DNA from: Roseimicrobium gellanilyticum
GTDB lineage: Bacteria > Verrucomicrobiota > Verrucomicrobiia > Verrucomicrobiales > Verrucomicrobiaceae
Direction of reading: 5' to 3'
NCBI RefSeq assembly: GCF_003315205.1
Contig: NZ_QNRR01000019.1
Coordinates: 1 to 64,000 of the forward strand
Length of the DNA: 64,000 bases
Part shown: positions 49,252 to 58,824 of the stretch, one piece after another
How positions within the stretch are numbered: position 1 is the stretch's first letter
How the letters are laid out: each line of letters opens with the position of its first letter
Notes under the pieces: model-generated
Told to the model about the DNA's origin: nothing
The model's input: only the letters and a program-made list of their open reading frames with translations
Databases searched by the model: none
Position numbers and translations under genes: made by a program

Positions 49252-50256
49252 CTAGAGTCCTTCGTAGTCCGGGGACGGCACCATTTTCAGCAGGCCCGAA
49301 GCGCCACGGCGCTCAATGGAGAATGCGGAAGGAAACGTCGTGCTCCCTTTGTCTGCATCTCCCTGGCCCACCTGCTTCCACCCCTCCGTGAGAGGCGCGG
49401 CAGCATCCGCGTAGTAGTACTGATTCCACACGCCATTGCTGTCCTGGAACCAGAGGAGGTCACCGGTGGTTTCCGAACCATGTTGCACGTAGTCCTTCAG
49501 CCCGCTGTTGCTGAGCGTCGATCCAGAAGGATAGTTCGTGTTCACGTCCGTCTTGATGCCAGTCGCGGCAAAGAAGTACGTCGGCGAAGTCCGGAGCAGA
49601 CCAGCAAACCGCAGCGCCAGATTGCTGCCCTGATTCCGCTGAACCTTGATGGCATCCACATGATAAACGGGAATGCCGCTCGCATCCGCCGTACTGTTGC
49701 CCACCTCACGCCAGCCATTCTTTTTTGCCGAATAGTAGACCACCCTGAAGCCGCCGTTCCCATCTGGAATATGCACAAGGTCTGCCCCCCCTTCGGAGTT
49801 CGGTGAATTACTGGTGCGCAGCCCGGCCTGATTCGTCGCGCCAAAGAGCGTGGCAACGGTCTGGGCGGTGCGCACCACATAGGTGTCTCCGACTTCCACC
49901 AGCGATGAGAGGTCGTCTTCTGTGGTGAGTGCATTCTGTCCCACGGCGGAGAGAGAAGTGGCAATGCCCTTGTTCGCGCCACTCGTGACCTCAATCCAAA
50001 GATTGGACTGGCCGGCAAGCACCGTCGCAAAGTTCACGTCATTGTCGGTCAATGAATTCGCCGCCTTGGCATCAATGATACCCGTGGCCAGTGCAGGTCG
50101 TACATAGTTCACACCTACCAGCGTGGTGGACGACGCGCGTGCGGTGACGGTATGGAAACCTGCCAGCTTGGAAGCGGTATCGGCAGGGGCCTGCCCGGAA
50201 GCAGTAGTGGCAACAATCGCCAGCGCAGCGGTGGCGAGGAGGGGGTATCTCGTCAT
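49252..50256 (-). CDS. Secreted protein resembling TIGR02597 family
   Basis: 334 residues with a signal peptide (LLATAALAIVATTASGQA). The mature protein begins with TVTARASSTTLVGVNYVRPAL and repeatedly alternates short beta stretches (LWIEVTSGANKG, VYHVDAIKVQRNQGSNLALRFAGLL, WFQDSNGVWNQYYYADAAAPLTEGWKQVG). This layout resembles the verrucomicrobial family TIGR02597, whose function is unknown. I see no sorting signal at the C-terminus. Probably surface or periplasmic. Confidence 0.6.
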   Translation of the reverse strand: MTRYPLLATAALAIVATTASGQAPADTASKLAGFHTVTARASSTTLVGVNYVRPALATGIIDAKAANSLTDNDVNFATVLAGQSNLWIEVTSGANKGIATSLSAVGQNALTTEDDLSSLVEVGDTYVVRTAQTVATLFGATNQAGLRTSNSPNSEGGADLVHIPDGNGGFRVVYYSAKKNGWREVGNSTADASGIPVYHVDAIKVQRNQGSNLALRFAGLLRTSPTYFFAATGIKTDVNTNYPSGSTLSNSGLKDYVQHGSETTGDLLWFQDSNGVWNQYYYADAAAPLTEGWKQVGQGDADKGSTTFPSAFSIERRGASGLLKMVPSPDYEGL

Positions 50257-50498
50257 AACCTAGGGAGGGGTGCTGCGAGAAAAACTAGCGAAAACCGCCA
50301 TGCAATGTCGAGCAAAAAGCAACGAAGGCCGAATTAACTAGCGTGTATATCGAAATCATCGATAAGCCGAAATTCAACGTTTGCACCGGGACGGCAGGCT
50401 TTTGTACGATGACCGCGATAAATAACATCCAGAGAACGTCCTGATCATCGGCGCACATCGCGCATAGCTCCCCATTCCCGCTCGCAACTCGCACGCCC

Positions 50499-51812
50499 AT
50501 GCTCCGCTTCATCCCCTGCCTCTTCGCCCTCGCTGCTGCCCTTCATGCTGCGGAGCCTGCCAAGCCAGACGCCAAACCGGCCCCCCTCTTCCGTGACTTC
50601 GTAGGCCTCTGTGGTCACACGGTGAATTTCAAACCGGACCTCTACTATCCTGTATGTCGCTGGGTGCGTGACTACCATCCCGTCCCCTGGGACTTGGGGG
50701 ACGACACCAGCAAGCTTCCGGACTGGCCCTTCGCGAAGAACAAAGTCTCCTGGGAGAAGATCTACGGCTCATGGCATGCGAAAGGCCTGCGCATCTCGGT
50801 GTGCTTCCAAATCGACAACATGCAGAAGGACTGGAAGAACATGACTGCCGACGCGCATGCGTACGCGAAGAGCTTTGCCGAGAATTTCGGCCCCGGTGGC
50901 AAGTGGCCTTACGTGGAATACGTGGAGCTCGGCAACGAACCCGGCCTCTATGATGACCCATCCTACCGCACCATCTTCGAAGCCATGGCCCGCGGCATAC
51001 GCGAGGGAAATCCGAAGATGAAGATTGCCACGTGCAACATCGAGACCGGCAAGAGCGAACGCTACTGGAAGGGTACAGACAGCATCAAGGGTCTCGAAGA
51101 CCTGTACGACGTACTGCGCGTCCACCGCTATGCGATTGCCAAGCAATGGCCCGTGTGGAGCCGCAGCTATCCAGAAGACCCAGCGGTGCCCTACCTCAGC
51201 CGCATTCAGGAACTTGTGCACTGGCGCGATGCCAATACCCCTGGCAAGCCCGTGTGGGTTTCCGAGTTCGGTTGGGATGCTGCGGAAAAGAAGCCTGACC
51301 CCAAGGGTGAATGGGCCAGGTGGGAGGACTCCACGGACGAAGACCAGGCCCGCTGGCTCGTCCGTTCCTTCCTCCTCTTCTCCGGCATGAACATCGACAA
51401 GGCATTCGTCTACTTCTTCAATGACTCGGACGAAGCCCGCCTGCACCACGCCTCAGGCATCACGCGCAACTTCGAACCCAAGCCCGCATATCACGCCATC
51501 GCATGGATGCTGAAATCACTCGAAGACTACCGCTATGCCCGTACCATCAAAGCGTCGCTTGAGGAGGGCTACATCTACGAGTTCACCCCGGAGAAAGAAG
51601 GCGCGCCCGTCATCTGGGCAGTGTGGCATCCCACCAAAAACGATGTCACCGCGAGCCTCGATACCAAGGACATGTCCCTGCAAAAAGCGGAGCGCATGCC
51701 CCTGGCCAAAGATGCCTCCACCGCCATCGAAGTTTCTGGAGCGGAAGGCAAGCTCTCACTCACACTCAGCACGGACCCCACGTTCCTCTGGCTCGCTCCT
51801 GCACCGAAATAA
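50499..51812 (+). CDS. Secreted clan GH-A glycoside hydrolase
   Basis: 437 residues: signal peptide (PCLFALAAALHAAE), then a TIM-barrel glycosidase. VELGNEPG supplies the acid/base Glu147 preceded by Asn146, and VWVSEFGWD supplies the nucleophile Glu256, the two strands diagnostic for clan GH-A. Family is uncertain; GH39, GH5 and GH30-like are candidates. The C-terminal 80 residues form a small beta domain. It is the first of three same-strand secreted genes (50499-54830), with 66 and 36 bases between them, likely an operon. Confidence 0.85.
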   Translation: MLRFIPCLFALAAALHAAEPAKPDAKPAPLFRDFVGLCGHTVNFKPDLYYPVCRWVRDYHPVPWDLGDDTSKLPDWPFAKNKVSWEKIYGSWHAKGLRISVCFQIDNMQKDWKNMTADAHAYAKSFAENFGPGGKWPYVEYVELGNEPGLYDDPSYRTIFEAMARGIREGNPKMKIATCNIETGKSERYWKGTDSIKGLEDLYDVLRVHRYAIAKQWPVWSRSYPEDPAVPYLSRIQELVHWRDANTPGKPVWVSEFGWDAAEKKPDPKGEWARWEDSTDEDQARWLVRSFLLFSGMNIDKAFVYFFNDSDEARLHHASGITRNFEPKPAYHAIAWMLKSLEDYRYARTIKASLEEGYIYEFTPEKEGAPVIWAVWHPTKNDVTASLDTKDMSLQKAERMPLAKDASTAIEVSGAEGKLSLTLSTDPTFLWLAPAPK

Positions 51813-51878
51813 ATACGCGTCCCTTTCCCATCATCTCCGAGCCTCGGCGTTGAACTGTCGCTCCGTCCCCAGTCCTCC

Positions 51879-52973
51879 ATGCCTCGCTGTACCGCCGTCG
51901 TCCTTTGCTTCCTGCTTCTGCCACTCACACTCGCAGCGCAGTCCGAGCCTGTCCGCATCCCCTTCCCTGACCCGCGCCTCACGGTGGACGGCCTTGGCTG
52001 GTGGAAGGAGACGCAACCCTCCCTCCAACGCCTGCCGGAGCGGTTGAAGCCCACCATTCCACCCAAGGTGTGGCGGCTCGCGCAGATACCCGCGGGTGTA
52101 CGCGTCCGCCTTCGCACGGACTCGGTGCATCTCACGCTGGAGGCGAAGACGGGCACCTACAAGGTCGCGCCCTCGCCTGCACTCGGCCTTATCGGCATCG
52201 ACCTCTATGTGAATGGCCGCTACCATGGCAGCACGCTCCCTGAAAAAGAGGATGGCCTCATCAAGAAGACGTGGGATACCGGCAAGAGAGTCGAGATGCG
52301 GGACATCACGCTGTACCTGCCCATTGGTACACCCACCCTGATACAATCCATCACACTCGACCCCGGCGCAAAGGTGGAGCTTGCGCCTCCATACTCGCAT
52401 CCGAAGCCCATTGTCTACTACGGCTCCAGCATCACCCAGGGGGCGCAGACCTCCAATCCCGGCATGGCCTTCCCCTGTGTGCTGGGTCGCTGGCTGGACA
52501 TGGACTTCATAAACCTCGGCTTCTCCGGCAATGGAAAGGGTGAGCCCGCTCTCGCCCATGCAGTCGCTGAAATCGATGCCGCCTGCTTCGTGCTCGACTA
52601 CTGGGCAAATCCCACACCCACGGAGTACAGCACCACCCTGCCGGGCTTCGTGGACATCATCCGCGCGAAGCATCCCACCACGCCCATCCTCGTCCCGAGT
52701 CCCTACTACAATCCCTCCGAGGCCTTCGGTTCACGCATGGGCGAGTACCAGGTGGCGAAGCGGAAGTTTGCCCCGAAGTTTGTGGAGCAGCGCCGGGCCG
52801 CCGGCGATGCCAACATCCACTTCGTGGATGGCTTCAGCCTCATCTCTCCGGATCAGGCCGATGCCCTGTCCGATGCGCGTCATGCGAATACCTATGGCAT
52901 GTTTCTGTACGCGCGTGGGCTTGAGCCCCACCTGCGCAGGGTGTTGACTCTACCGCCCTCTCCGGCCCGCTAG
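51879..52973 (+). CDS. Secreted SGNH esterase, CE2-like
   Basis: 364 residues. Signal peptide (VLCFLLLPLTLAAQ), an N-terminal beta domain to about 165, then an SGNH domain with YYGSSITQGAQTSNPG, in which block I is GSS rather than GDS (nucleophile Ser184), LGFSGNGKGEPALA and VLDYWANPTPTEY. The distal DARH (332-335) near the end gives the catalytic His. The two-domain layout resembles carbohydrate esterase family 2 acetyl esterases. It would remove acyl groups from glycans, in line with the glycosidase gene just upstream. Confidence 0.85.
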   Translation: MPRCTAVVLCFLLLPLTLAAQSEPVRIPFPDPRLTVDGLGWWKETQPSLQRLPERLKPTIPPKVWRLAQIPAGVRVRLRTDSVHLTLEAKTGTYKVAPSPALGLIGIDLYVNGRYHGSTLPEKEDGLIKKTWDTGKRVEMRDITLYLPIGTPTLIQSITLDPGAKVELAPPYSHPKPIVYYGSSITQGAQTSNPGMAFPCVLGRWLDMDFINLGFSGNGKGEPALAHAVAEIDAACFVLDYWANPTPTEYSTTLPGFVDIIRAKHPTTPILVPSPYYNPSEAFGSRMGEYQVAKRKFAPKFVEQRRAAGDANIHFVDGFSLISPDQADALSDARHANTYGMFLYARGLEPHLRRVLTLPPSPAR

Positions 52974-53009
52974 CGCCTCCTGCGTTCCGAAGCCCAACAT
53001 CCTCCCTCC

Positions 53010-54830
53010 GTGCAAGCACGCTCCCACTTCCTCCTTCGACGCCTGAGTGTCATTCTCGCAGCCGCACTGCCCCTCATCACTGCCCACGCCCGCGACCCCA
53101 AGGCAGACATCGCAGAGCAGGTGCCTCCAGCAGTGGCCACCCTGAAGGCCTACCATGGCGACCTGCCCGGCGAGCTGGAGCGCAAGCTGCACGTCATCTA
53201 CTGGACACCAGCAGACCGCGAACCCCAGCCCCTGTGGCGCGAGCGCCTGAGTCGCGTCATGGAGACTACGGCTGACTTCTATGAAAAGGAGATGAAGCGC
53301 ATGGGCTTCCCCGTACGCCGCATCCCGCTCGACCACGATGCCGATGGCCTGCTGAAGATTCATCTTGTGAAAGGCGAGCAACCTTATGCGCACTATGATG
53401 TGAAGAGCGGTTCCGAGATTCGCCGCGAATGCCTCCCCACCCTGCGCAAGGCAGGTGTCATCAAGGACCTCTCAGGAGATAGCGAGACCATCGTCATCTT
53501 CTGCAACATGTCCGTGTGGGACGCGGAGAAGCGCACCATGCGGCAGAACAGTCCCTACTACGCCGGTGGCAGCGCGCGCAGCGGAACGGCATGGCAGGTG
53601 GACTCCCCTCTGCTCGATCCTGCCCTGCTCGCCGTGAAGGACCAGCGGCTCAAAGACGGCCAGTACGGCGACATCTCCGTCGGCAGGTACAATTCCATCT
53701 TCGTAGGCGGCGTGATTCATGAACTGGGCCATGCCCTCGGGTTGCCTCATAACAAGGAACGCCCGGACGAAGCCGCCCTCTTTGGCACGGCACTCATGGG
53801 CAGCGGCAATCGCACCTACGGCGAAGACCTGCGAGGTGAGGGCAAGGGCAGCTTCCTCACACTCGCGCACGCCATGCGGCTGGCCAGCCACCCGCTTTTC
53901 ACAGGGAGCAGCAAGGGCCTTGATGAAAAATTGAAATCCGAGGTGGGAGACCTTTCTATCACCACCACAGGCAAGACCATCACCGTTACCGGCAAATTGG
54001 AAGCCACACCACCCGCCTACGCCCTGGTGGGATACAGCGACTACAATCAAGCCTCCATCAGCACCATCCCGGCGAAGGATGGGACCTTCACCGTCACCTT
54101 CGATGCCTTGGAGCCAGCGAAAACAGGAGAGCTGCGCTTCATCACCTGCCATGCCAATGGACTCACCGTAGAACGTCGCGGCTTTCACTACACCGTCTCC
54201 GCTGATGGCACCCCGGATGTAAGCACCGTGGAGGCGAAGTTGCTTCTGGATGGTGTGGTCGCCAAGAAGCAGTGGGCCAACATGACACCCGATCAAATCC
54301 TCGCGACTCTCCCTCCCGAATCCCAGAGCGCCGGAGCGAAGCTGGCTCGCAAGGTCGCAAAGCGTTTCCTCCTGCCTGGACCTAAAGCCACGCAATCGCC
54401 TGCGGACATCACAGTAGACGTGAAGAGCGTCAGCTTGTGCGACACCCTGCCCAAGTCACAAAAGGTCGGCTGGGGCAGCCCCGCGGTGGATCGACTGGCA
54501 GAGGAGCCCTTCTACCCTGCATCCAGCAGCAGCATCTTTGAGAGAGGCATCTACGCCCATGCTCCCGCGCAACACGTCTATGATCTCGGCGGTACGTGGT
54601 CGAAGTTCAAAGGCACTTGCGGCCTCGCTCGCGAGCATGACGGCAGCGTCGTCTTTGTCATCAAGGGCGATGGCAAAGAACTCTGGCGCTCCAAGACCAT
54701 CAAGGAGGACGTAGTCACCTTCGACCTCACCGTCACCGGCATCCGTCAGCTGGAGCTCGTGGTGGAGAATGCCGGTGACGACGACCGCTCTGACTGGGGG
54801 CTCTGGCTTGACCCGGAACTGACCCGCTAA
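53010..54830 (+). CDS. Secreted metzincin-type metalloprotease with C-terminal NPCBM-like domain
   Basis: 606 residues. Signal peptide (LSVILAAALPLITAHA). The zinc site HELGHALGLPH gives His237, Glu238, His241 and His247, and a Met-turn candidate is Met263 in ALMGSGN, so it fits the metzincin clan. Residues about 470-606 (VSLCDTLPKSQKVGWGS ... FERGIYAHAPAQHVYDLGG) look like an NPCBM/NEW2 carbohydrate-binding domain. A protease with a glycan-binding module downstream of a glycosidase and an esterase suggests attack on glycoproteins; that is inference. The start is GTG 53010; no ATG gives the signal peptide. Confidence 0.87.
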   Translation: MQARSHFLLRRLSVILAAALPLITAHARDPKADIAEQVPPAVATLKAYHGDLPGELERKLHVIYWTPADREPQPLWRERLSRVMETTADFYEKEMKRMGFPVRRIPLDHDADGLLKIHLVKGEQPYAHYDVKSGSEIRRECLPTLRKAGVIKDLSGDSETIVIFCNMSVWDAEKRTMRQNSPYYAGGSARSGTAWQVDSPLLDPALLAVKDQRLKDGQYGDISVGRYNSIFVGGVIHELGHALGLPHNKERPDEAALFGTALMGSGNRTYGEDLRGEGKGSFLTLAHAMRLASHPLFTGSSKGLDEKLKSEVGDLSITTTGKTITVTGKLEATPPAYALVGYSDYNQASISTIPAKDGTFTVTFDALEPAKTGELRFITCHANGLTVERRGFHYTVSADGTPDVSTVEAKLLLDGVVAKKQWANMTPDQILATLPPESQSAGAKLARKVAKRFLLPGPKATQSPADITVDVKSVSLCDTLPKSQKVGWGSPAVDRLAEEPFYPASSSSIFERGIYAHAPAQHVYDLGGTWSKFKGTCGLAREHDGSVVFVIKGDGKELWRSKTIKEDVVTFDLTVTGIRQLELVVENAGDDDRSDWGLWLDPELTR

Positions 54831-54899
54831 AAACAAACATCGCAACGCGGATGCAAAACCGCGCTGCGATGCGAGAAGCATTCAGCTCTGAAGGCGGGA

Positions 54900-55271
54900 C
54901 TACACCTTCTTCTTTCCACGCGCCGGAGCGGCCAGCCACTCTTCCTTGGAGAGCTTGTCATCGTTGTTCTTGTCCACGCGGGCAAAACGCTTCTCGGCGC
55001 GTTGAGGTTTCTTCTGCGCGAACTTTGCATTCTTGAATTCCTCACGATCCACGAAAGCGTCGCTGTTCTTGTCGAGTCGGGAGAACTGCTTCTCACGTTT
55101 CGCTTTGTTTTTGGCCTTGTCGGCATCTGAGGTGCCAGATGCTACAGACCCGGAGGCGCTCGGGGTTGTCGAGGGAGCCGTGGGGGCAGCAGGCGGTGTG
55201 GGCGTGCTCTGGCCCTGTGCGAGTGATGCGCCGAGCAGCAGGGAGGTGCAAAGGAAGGACATCATTTTCAT
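54900..55271 (-). CDS. Secreted two-EF-hand protein
   Basis: 123 residues: signal peptide (SFLCTSLLLGASLAQG), a Pro/Thr/Ser-rich linker, then two canonical EF-hand loops, D67 to E78 (DKNSDAFVDREE) and D100 to E111 (DKNNDDKLSKEE), and a basic tail. It should bind calcium outside the cytoplasm. ATG 55271 is chosen for the signal peptide. It is convergent with the metalloprotease gene and divergent from the PAQR gene. Confidence 0.85.
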   Translation of the reverse strand: MKMMSFLCTSLLLGASLAQGQSTPTPPAAPTAPSTTPSASGSVASGTSDADKAKNKAKREKQFSRLDKNSDAFVDREEFKNAKFAQKKPQRAEKRFARVDKNNDDKLSKEEWLAAPARGKKKV

Positions 55272-55545
55272 ATTCACGATTTCTGTTTGGGGGTTGGTTT
55301 TGGCTATTGGAGTTAGTCGCGGCCACCACAGCACTCATTCAATGACATGGCACAATCCCAGGCGCATCCAATGCCGCGTGCCGTTCGTTCCAGATGTATC
55401 GTGCTAAATGAAAGGAAAAATCAGAGGGGCTGTGGTCCTTTCGATTGACCCGTTTTCATGAAGTTGCGATGATACGGTGCATCGCGCGCAACGGGCATTG
55501 TGCCATGTCCTGAGCGTATCAAACCTCCCAGCCGGTCCCTCCCCA

Positions 55546-56247
55546 ATGGCAAGGCAACTCCCCCTCCCAGCGTCAGGCATGCGCCCCTCTCCGGTGGAAG
55601 ACGCGCGTCACTTCACCCCGGGTGAAGAAGCCGCCAACTGGATCACCCACGGCATCGGCCTGCTCCTCAGTACAGCGGCTCTGGTGCTGCTCATGATTGA
55701 TGCCATCCTGCACGGCACCGCGTGGCACATGGTCAGCTTTGCTGTGTATGGGACCACACTGGTGGGCCTCTACTCCGCATCCACGGCCTATCATGCCATC
55801 CGCGGCCCACAGCTGAAGCTGCTCTTCAAGAAGCTCGACCACGCCGCCATCTTTCTGCTCATTGCGGGCACCTACACCCCCTTCCTCCTCACGGTGCTGA
55901 GGGGCCCACTGGGCTGGACGCTCTTCGGCGTCATCTGGACACTCTGCGTCACAGGCGCGGTGATGCAGCTCGTGCCACGGAAGGTGCACCGCTTCGCCTC
56001 TGTCTTCGCCTACCTATTTGCTGGTTGGCTTGTGCTCGTGGCCATCAAGCCACTCGTCGCCGCCCTGCCCAGCGGTGGCACCTGGCTGCTCGTTGCAGGC
56101 GGCATCTGCTACAGCTCGGGCATCATCTTCTACCGCTGGCACCGGCTTCGCTACCACCACGCCATCTGGCATACCTTCGTGCTGGCTGGCAGCATCTGCC
56201 ATTTCCTGGCGGTTCTGCTCTATGTGCTGCCGACGCCTACGGCTTGA
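55546..56247 (+). CDS. PAQR/hemolysin III-family membrane protein
   Basis: 233 residues with seven membrane helices. Family motifs: EEAANWITHGIGLLL in helix 1, STAYHAIRGPQLKLLFKKLDHAAIFLLIAGTYTPF (given here as the helix 2-3 region, with the conserved HAAIF and GTYTP), and RYHHAIWHTFVLAGSICHF in the last helix, with conserved His residues for a metal site. Function in bacteria is uncertain; the eukaryotic relatives are ceramidase-like receptors. ATG 55546 is used; earlier in-frame codons add an unlikely leader. Confidence 0.92.
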   Translation: MARQLPLPASGMRPSPVEDARHFTPGEEAANWITHGIGLLLSTAALVLLMIDAILHGTAWHMVSFAVYGTTLVGLYSASTAYHAIRGPQLKLLFKKLDHAAIFLLIAGTYTPFLLTVLRGPLGWTLFGVIWTLCVTGAVMQLVPRKVHRFASVFAYLFAGWLVLVAIKPLVAALPSGGTWLLVAGGICYSSGIIFYRWHRLRYHHAIWHTFVLAGSICHFLAVLLYVLPTPTA

Positions 56248-56435
56248 TTGAGGAGCGCTGCCTGCCGTGCGGATTTGATAAAAAGGCTCGATAAGTGCGC
56301 AGTCACGTTTCTTGGAAATATCGAGTCGCTGGTTTGACGATGACTCCATCGCAAAACCCAGCACCCGGAGTTCGCGAAGAGAATTGCCCACTTTGCCTGT
56401 TTCGCACCGGGCGGCGTCTCTGCTACCTTGGTGGC

Positions 56436-57653
56436 ATGCTGAAAATCGCCGTCCTCGCCGGCATCGCTCTCGTTGCCCCCTCGCTGGGTGCACAAGGGCC
56501 CGCTGCATCATCAGCAGGTGGTGCCGGTGCCACGCCCGTTCCGCCTCCAGCAAAGAAGGAAAAATTCACCGACTCGAATCCCGCGCTGCTCTACTGGCAG
56601 GCCTTTGCCCTGCTGCCCGAACTGAAGCAGCCACAGCTCAAGATCATCACTGAGGTCCTGGAGGGCCGCTTGTCTGCCTCAGATCCTTCCGTGGGCACGT
56701 TGCTCGGCTCCACACGGCGTGCTCTGGAGCGTTTTGCCCGTGCGGCCCGTGGCACCCAGCCGTGTGTGTGGGGTACCACTCTTGATGAGGGCCCCTTCGC
56801 CCCCATGCCACACCTGACCAAGCTTCAGCAGATGTGCCGTCTCGCGCTGGTGCAGGTGGAGGCGCACTATGCCTCCGGTGAATTGGAGAAAGCATGGACC
56901 TGGACGAAGCACGTGCATGCCGCGGCACGACACCTCGCCGCGGAGCCACTGCTCATCACCACCATCACCCAGCAGGGTGTCGAGCAGCAGGCCATCCGCA
57001 CCACGGCCAGACATGCGCTGAGCCTGGATACAGATCACGGTCAGGCAATCATCGGCGATATGAAAGCCATGCCTCCACTGCACACCGTGCGCGAGGCCCT
57101 GACGGGTGAGCATGCCATGGCCGACTGGATGCGGCACATGGTGCTGGGCATCCAGAACTCTCCTGAAAACGAGCAAGCCATGCTCGACGTGGCCCAGTCC
57201 CTCCTCAATGCGCAAAGCCAGGATGCAGACAGCTCCAAATCCGCCGCCGCGAAGCAAGCCCTCGCCTCCATGGAGGAATGGAAGAAGAATGCGGAACAAG
57301 GTCGCGAACTCCAGGCGCGGGCCGAGGCTGCCAGCACCAAGCCATGGAAGGACTACCAGGCCGACCTGAAGGAGATGCATGCCAGCCTGGTGGATGCAGG
57401 CCAGGTGCTGAAGAACACCCTCCCGGCATTCGAAGGTGCGATGCGGAAGCAGTTTGAAACGCAGACCCTGCACATCATGCTATTCGCCGTGCTGCAACCT
57501 CCGGATGAAGGCCACCTGAATGGTGAAATGAAAGGCGCCGTCGACTCTTTTGAAGGCAAAGCTCTCATGCTCAATCGCGATGCTGTGCCTTGGGTGATCA
57601 GCACGCAGGGGAGCATGAACGGCAGGCCGCTCAAGCTGGAAATAGGAAGGTAA
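56436..57653 (+). CDS. Secreted hypothetical helical protein
   Basis: 405 residues: signal peptide (KIAVLAGIALVAPSLGAQ), a short Gly/Ala/Pro linker, then an almost entirely alpha-helical body (SNPALLYWQAFALLPEL, LALVQVEAHYASGELEKAWTW, EWKKNAEQGRELQARAEAAS). No family recognised and no catalytic motif visible. The upstream frame to 56295 is open but lacks signal character. It is followed 31 bases later by a small membrane-protein gene, perhaps cotranscribed. Confidence 0.72.
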   Translation: MLKIAVLAGIALVAPSLGAQGPAASSAGGAGATPVPPPAKKEKFTDSNPALLYWQAFALLPELKQPQLKIITEVLEGRLSASDPSVGTLLGSTRRALERFARAARGTQPCVWGTTLDEGPFAPMPHLTKLQQMCRLALVQVEAHYASGELEKAWTWTKHVHAAARHLAAEPLLITTITQQGVEQQAIRTTARHALSLDTDHGQAIIGDMKAMPPLHTVREALTGEHAMADWMRHMVLGIQNSPENEQAMLDVAQSLLNAQSQDADSSKSAAAKQALASMEEWKKNAEQGRELQARAEAASTKPWKDYQADLKEMHASLVDAGQVLKNTLPAFEGAMRKQFETQTLHIMLFAVLQPPDEGHLNGEMKGAVDSFEGKALMLNRDAVPWVISTQGSMNGRPLKLEIGR

Positions 57654-57684
57654 TCACCACATTGCTCCTGCCAACCCCACTGCC

Positions 57685-58101
57685 ATGAAAACCCTGGCAA
57701 TACCCGTTCCTCCCATCGAGCGTGTTCAAAGCACTCCCGAATGCTACAAGCGGGAGAAGCAAAAGAGCGGCTGGTATTACTGGCTGATACCATCACCACA
57801 GGATCCCAAGAATGCCTTTCTCGCTAACTGGGCTGTCCTGCCAGCAACTCTTGAGGGGATGGCGCTAGTAGGCTTTGCGGTGGCCTCCGACGTCTTGGGC
57901 GGTCACCTGGCCTCCATGGATAAGCTGCCTTTCTGGATAGGTCTCGCATTCTTGGCCCTGCTGGCATGCTGGGGCTATCGCGGCATGGTCGCCGGTCATG
58001 TGCGGCGGGCCGCAAGTTGCGTCCTCTTCTACTCCAATGGGGCACTTTTCGTTCTCATCTCACTCTCCCTTTTGAAGCTGTGGTGGGATTATCGTGAATG
58101 A
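57685..58101 (+). CDS. Small membrane protein, unknown
   Basis: 138 residues with a cytoplasmic N-terminal part (about 40) and three hydrophobic segments: WAVLPATLEGMALVGFAVAS, PFWIGLAFLALLACWGY and ASCVLFYSNGALFVLISLSLL. No family recognised. Its last 42 bases overlap the 3' end of the convergent phosphoribosyltransferase gene, so one of the two C-termini is constrained by the other. Confidence 0.65.
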   Translation: MKTLAIPVPPIERVQSTPECYKREKQKSGWYYWLIPSPQDPKNAFLANWAVLPATLEGMALVGFAVASDVLGGHLASMDKLPFWIGLAFLALLACWGYRGMVAGHVRRAASCVLFYSNGALFVLISLSLLKLWWDYRE

Positions 58102-58758
58102 TCGACAAGAGTCTTGAGTACCTTCAAGAACTTCGCGCAACACCTGCAGCACCTCTTCATCCGTCGTCTGCGTGAAGTCCTCGTAATGACGCCCCACGGC
58201 ATGGAATTCCTGGGGTTCGAATACGAAGACGACCTCGATGCCGGCATCCTCAAAACTCCGGCGTGATTCCCACGCTGCCACCGGCACGGCCACCACACAC
58301 TGCATGACACCGCGACGCCTCAGCGCTTCCACCGCGGCATGCATCGTCGCTCCCGTGGCCAGGCCATCATCCACCACGAGGGCTGTCTTGCCTCTCAGAT
58401 CGATGGACGGCCTCGCGACCCGGTACTCCTGCTCACGCCGCTCCAGTTCCTTCGTCTCCCGCGCCATCGCCTCATGCAGAGCCACCTCCGGCTCACGCAA
58501 TTGGGCCATGACCCCGGGATTCACCACCAGCGCATCGCCTGGCGCGATGGCTCCAAGTGCCAGTTCTTCATGCCCTGGCACCCCCAGCTTGCGCACCACC
58601 ATGATGTCCAGCGGCACATGCAGCGCCTTTGCCACTTCTGCAGCCACAGGTACTCCACCTCGAGGCAACCCCACAATCACCACATCAGCACGTCCTGCGT
58701 ATGCGGACAGGCGTTGTGCCAGTTGCCGCCCAGCGTCAATGCGGTCTCGAAACAGCAT
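58060..58758 (-). CDS. Phosphoribosyltransferase-family protein
   Basis: 232 residues. PRPP-binding loop ALVVDDGLATGATMHAA and the upstream GLPRGGVPVAAEVA loop are typical of the stand-alone PRTase proteins annotated with erythromycin-esterase or dienelactone-type domains in other bacteria. The base acceptor is unknown. ATG 58758 is preferred over 58797 because GGGGAGG lies six bases before it. The C-terminus overlaps the convergent small membrane-protein gene by 42 bases. Confidence 0.87.
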   Translation of the reverse strand: MLFRDRIDAGRQLAQRLSAYAGRADVVIVGLPRGGVPVAAEVAKALHVPLDIMVVRKLGVPGHEELALGAIAPGDALVVNPGVMAQLREPEVALHEAMARETKELERREQEYRVARPSIDLRGKTALVVDDGLATGATMHAAVEALRRRGVMQCVVAVPVAAWESRRSFEDAGIEVVFVFEPQEFHAVGRHYEDFTQTTDEEVLQVLREVLEGTQDSCRSFTIIPPQLQKGE

Positions 58759-58824
58759 ATGCACCTCCCCGGATGGAATCGCACGTGGCGCTTCCATCCG
58801 GTGGCAGATGCATGCAGAACTGTC

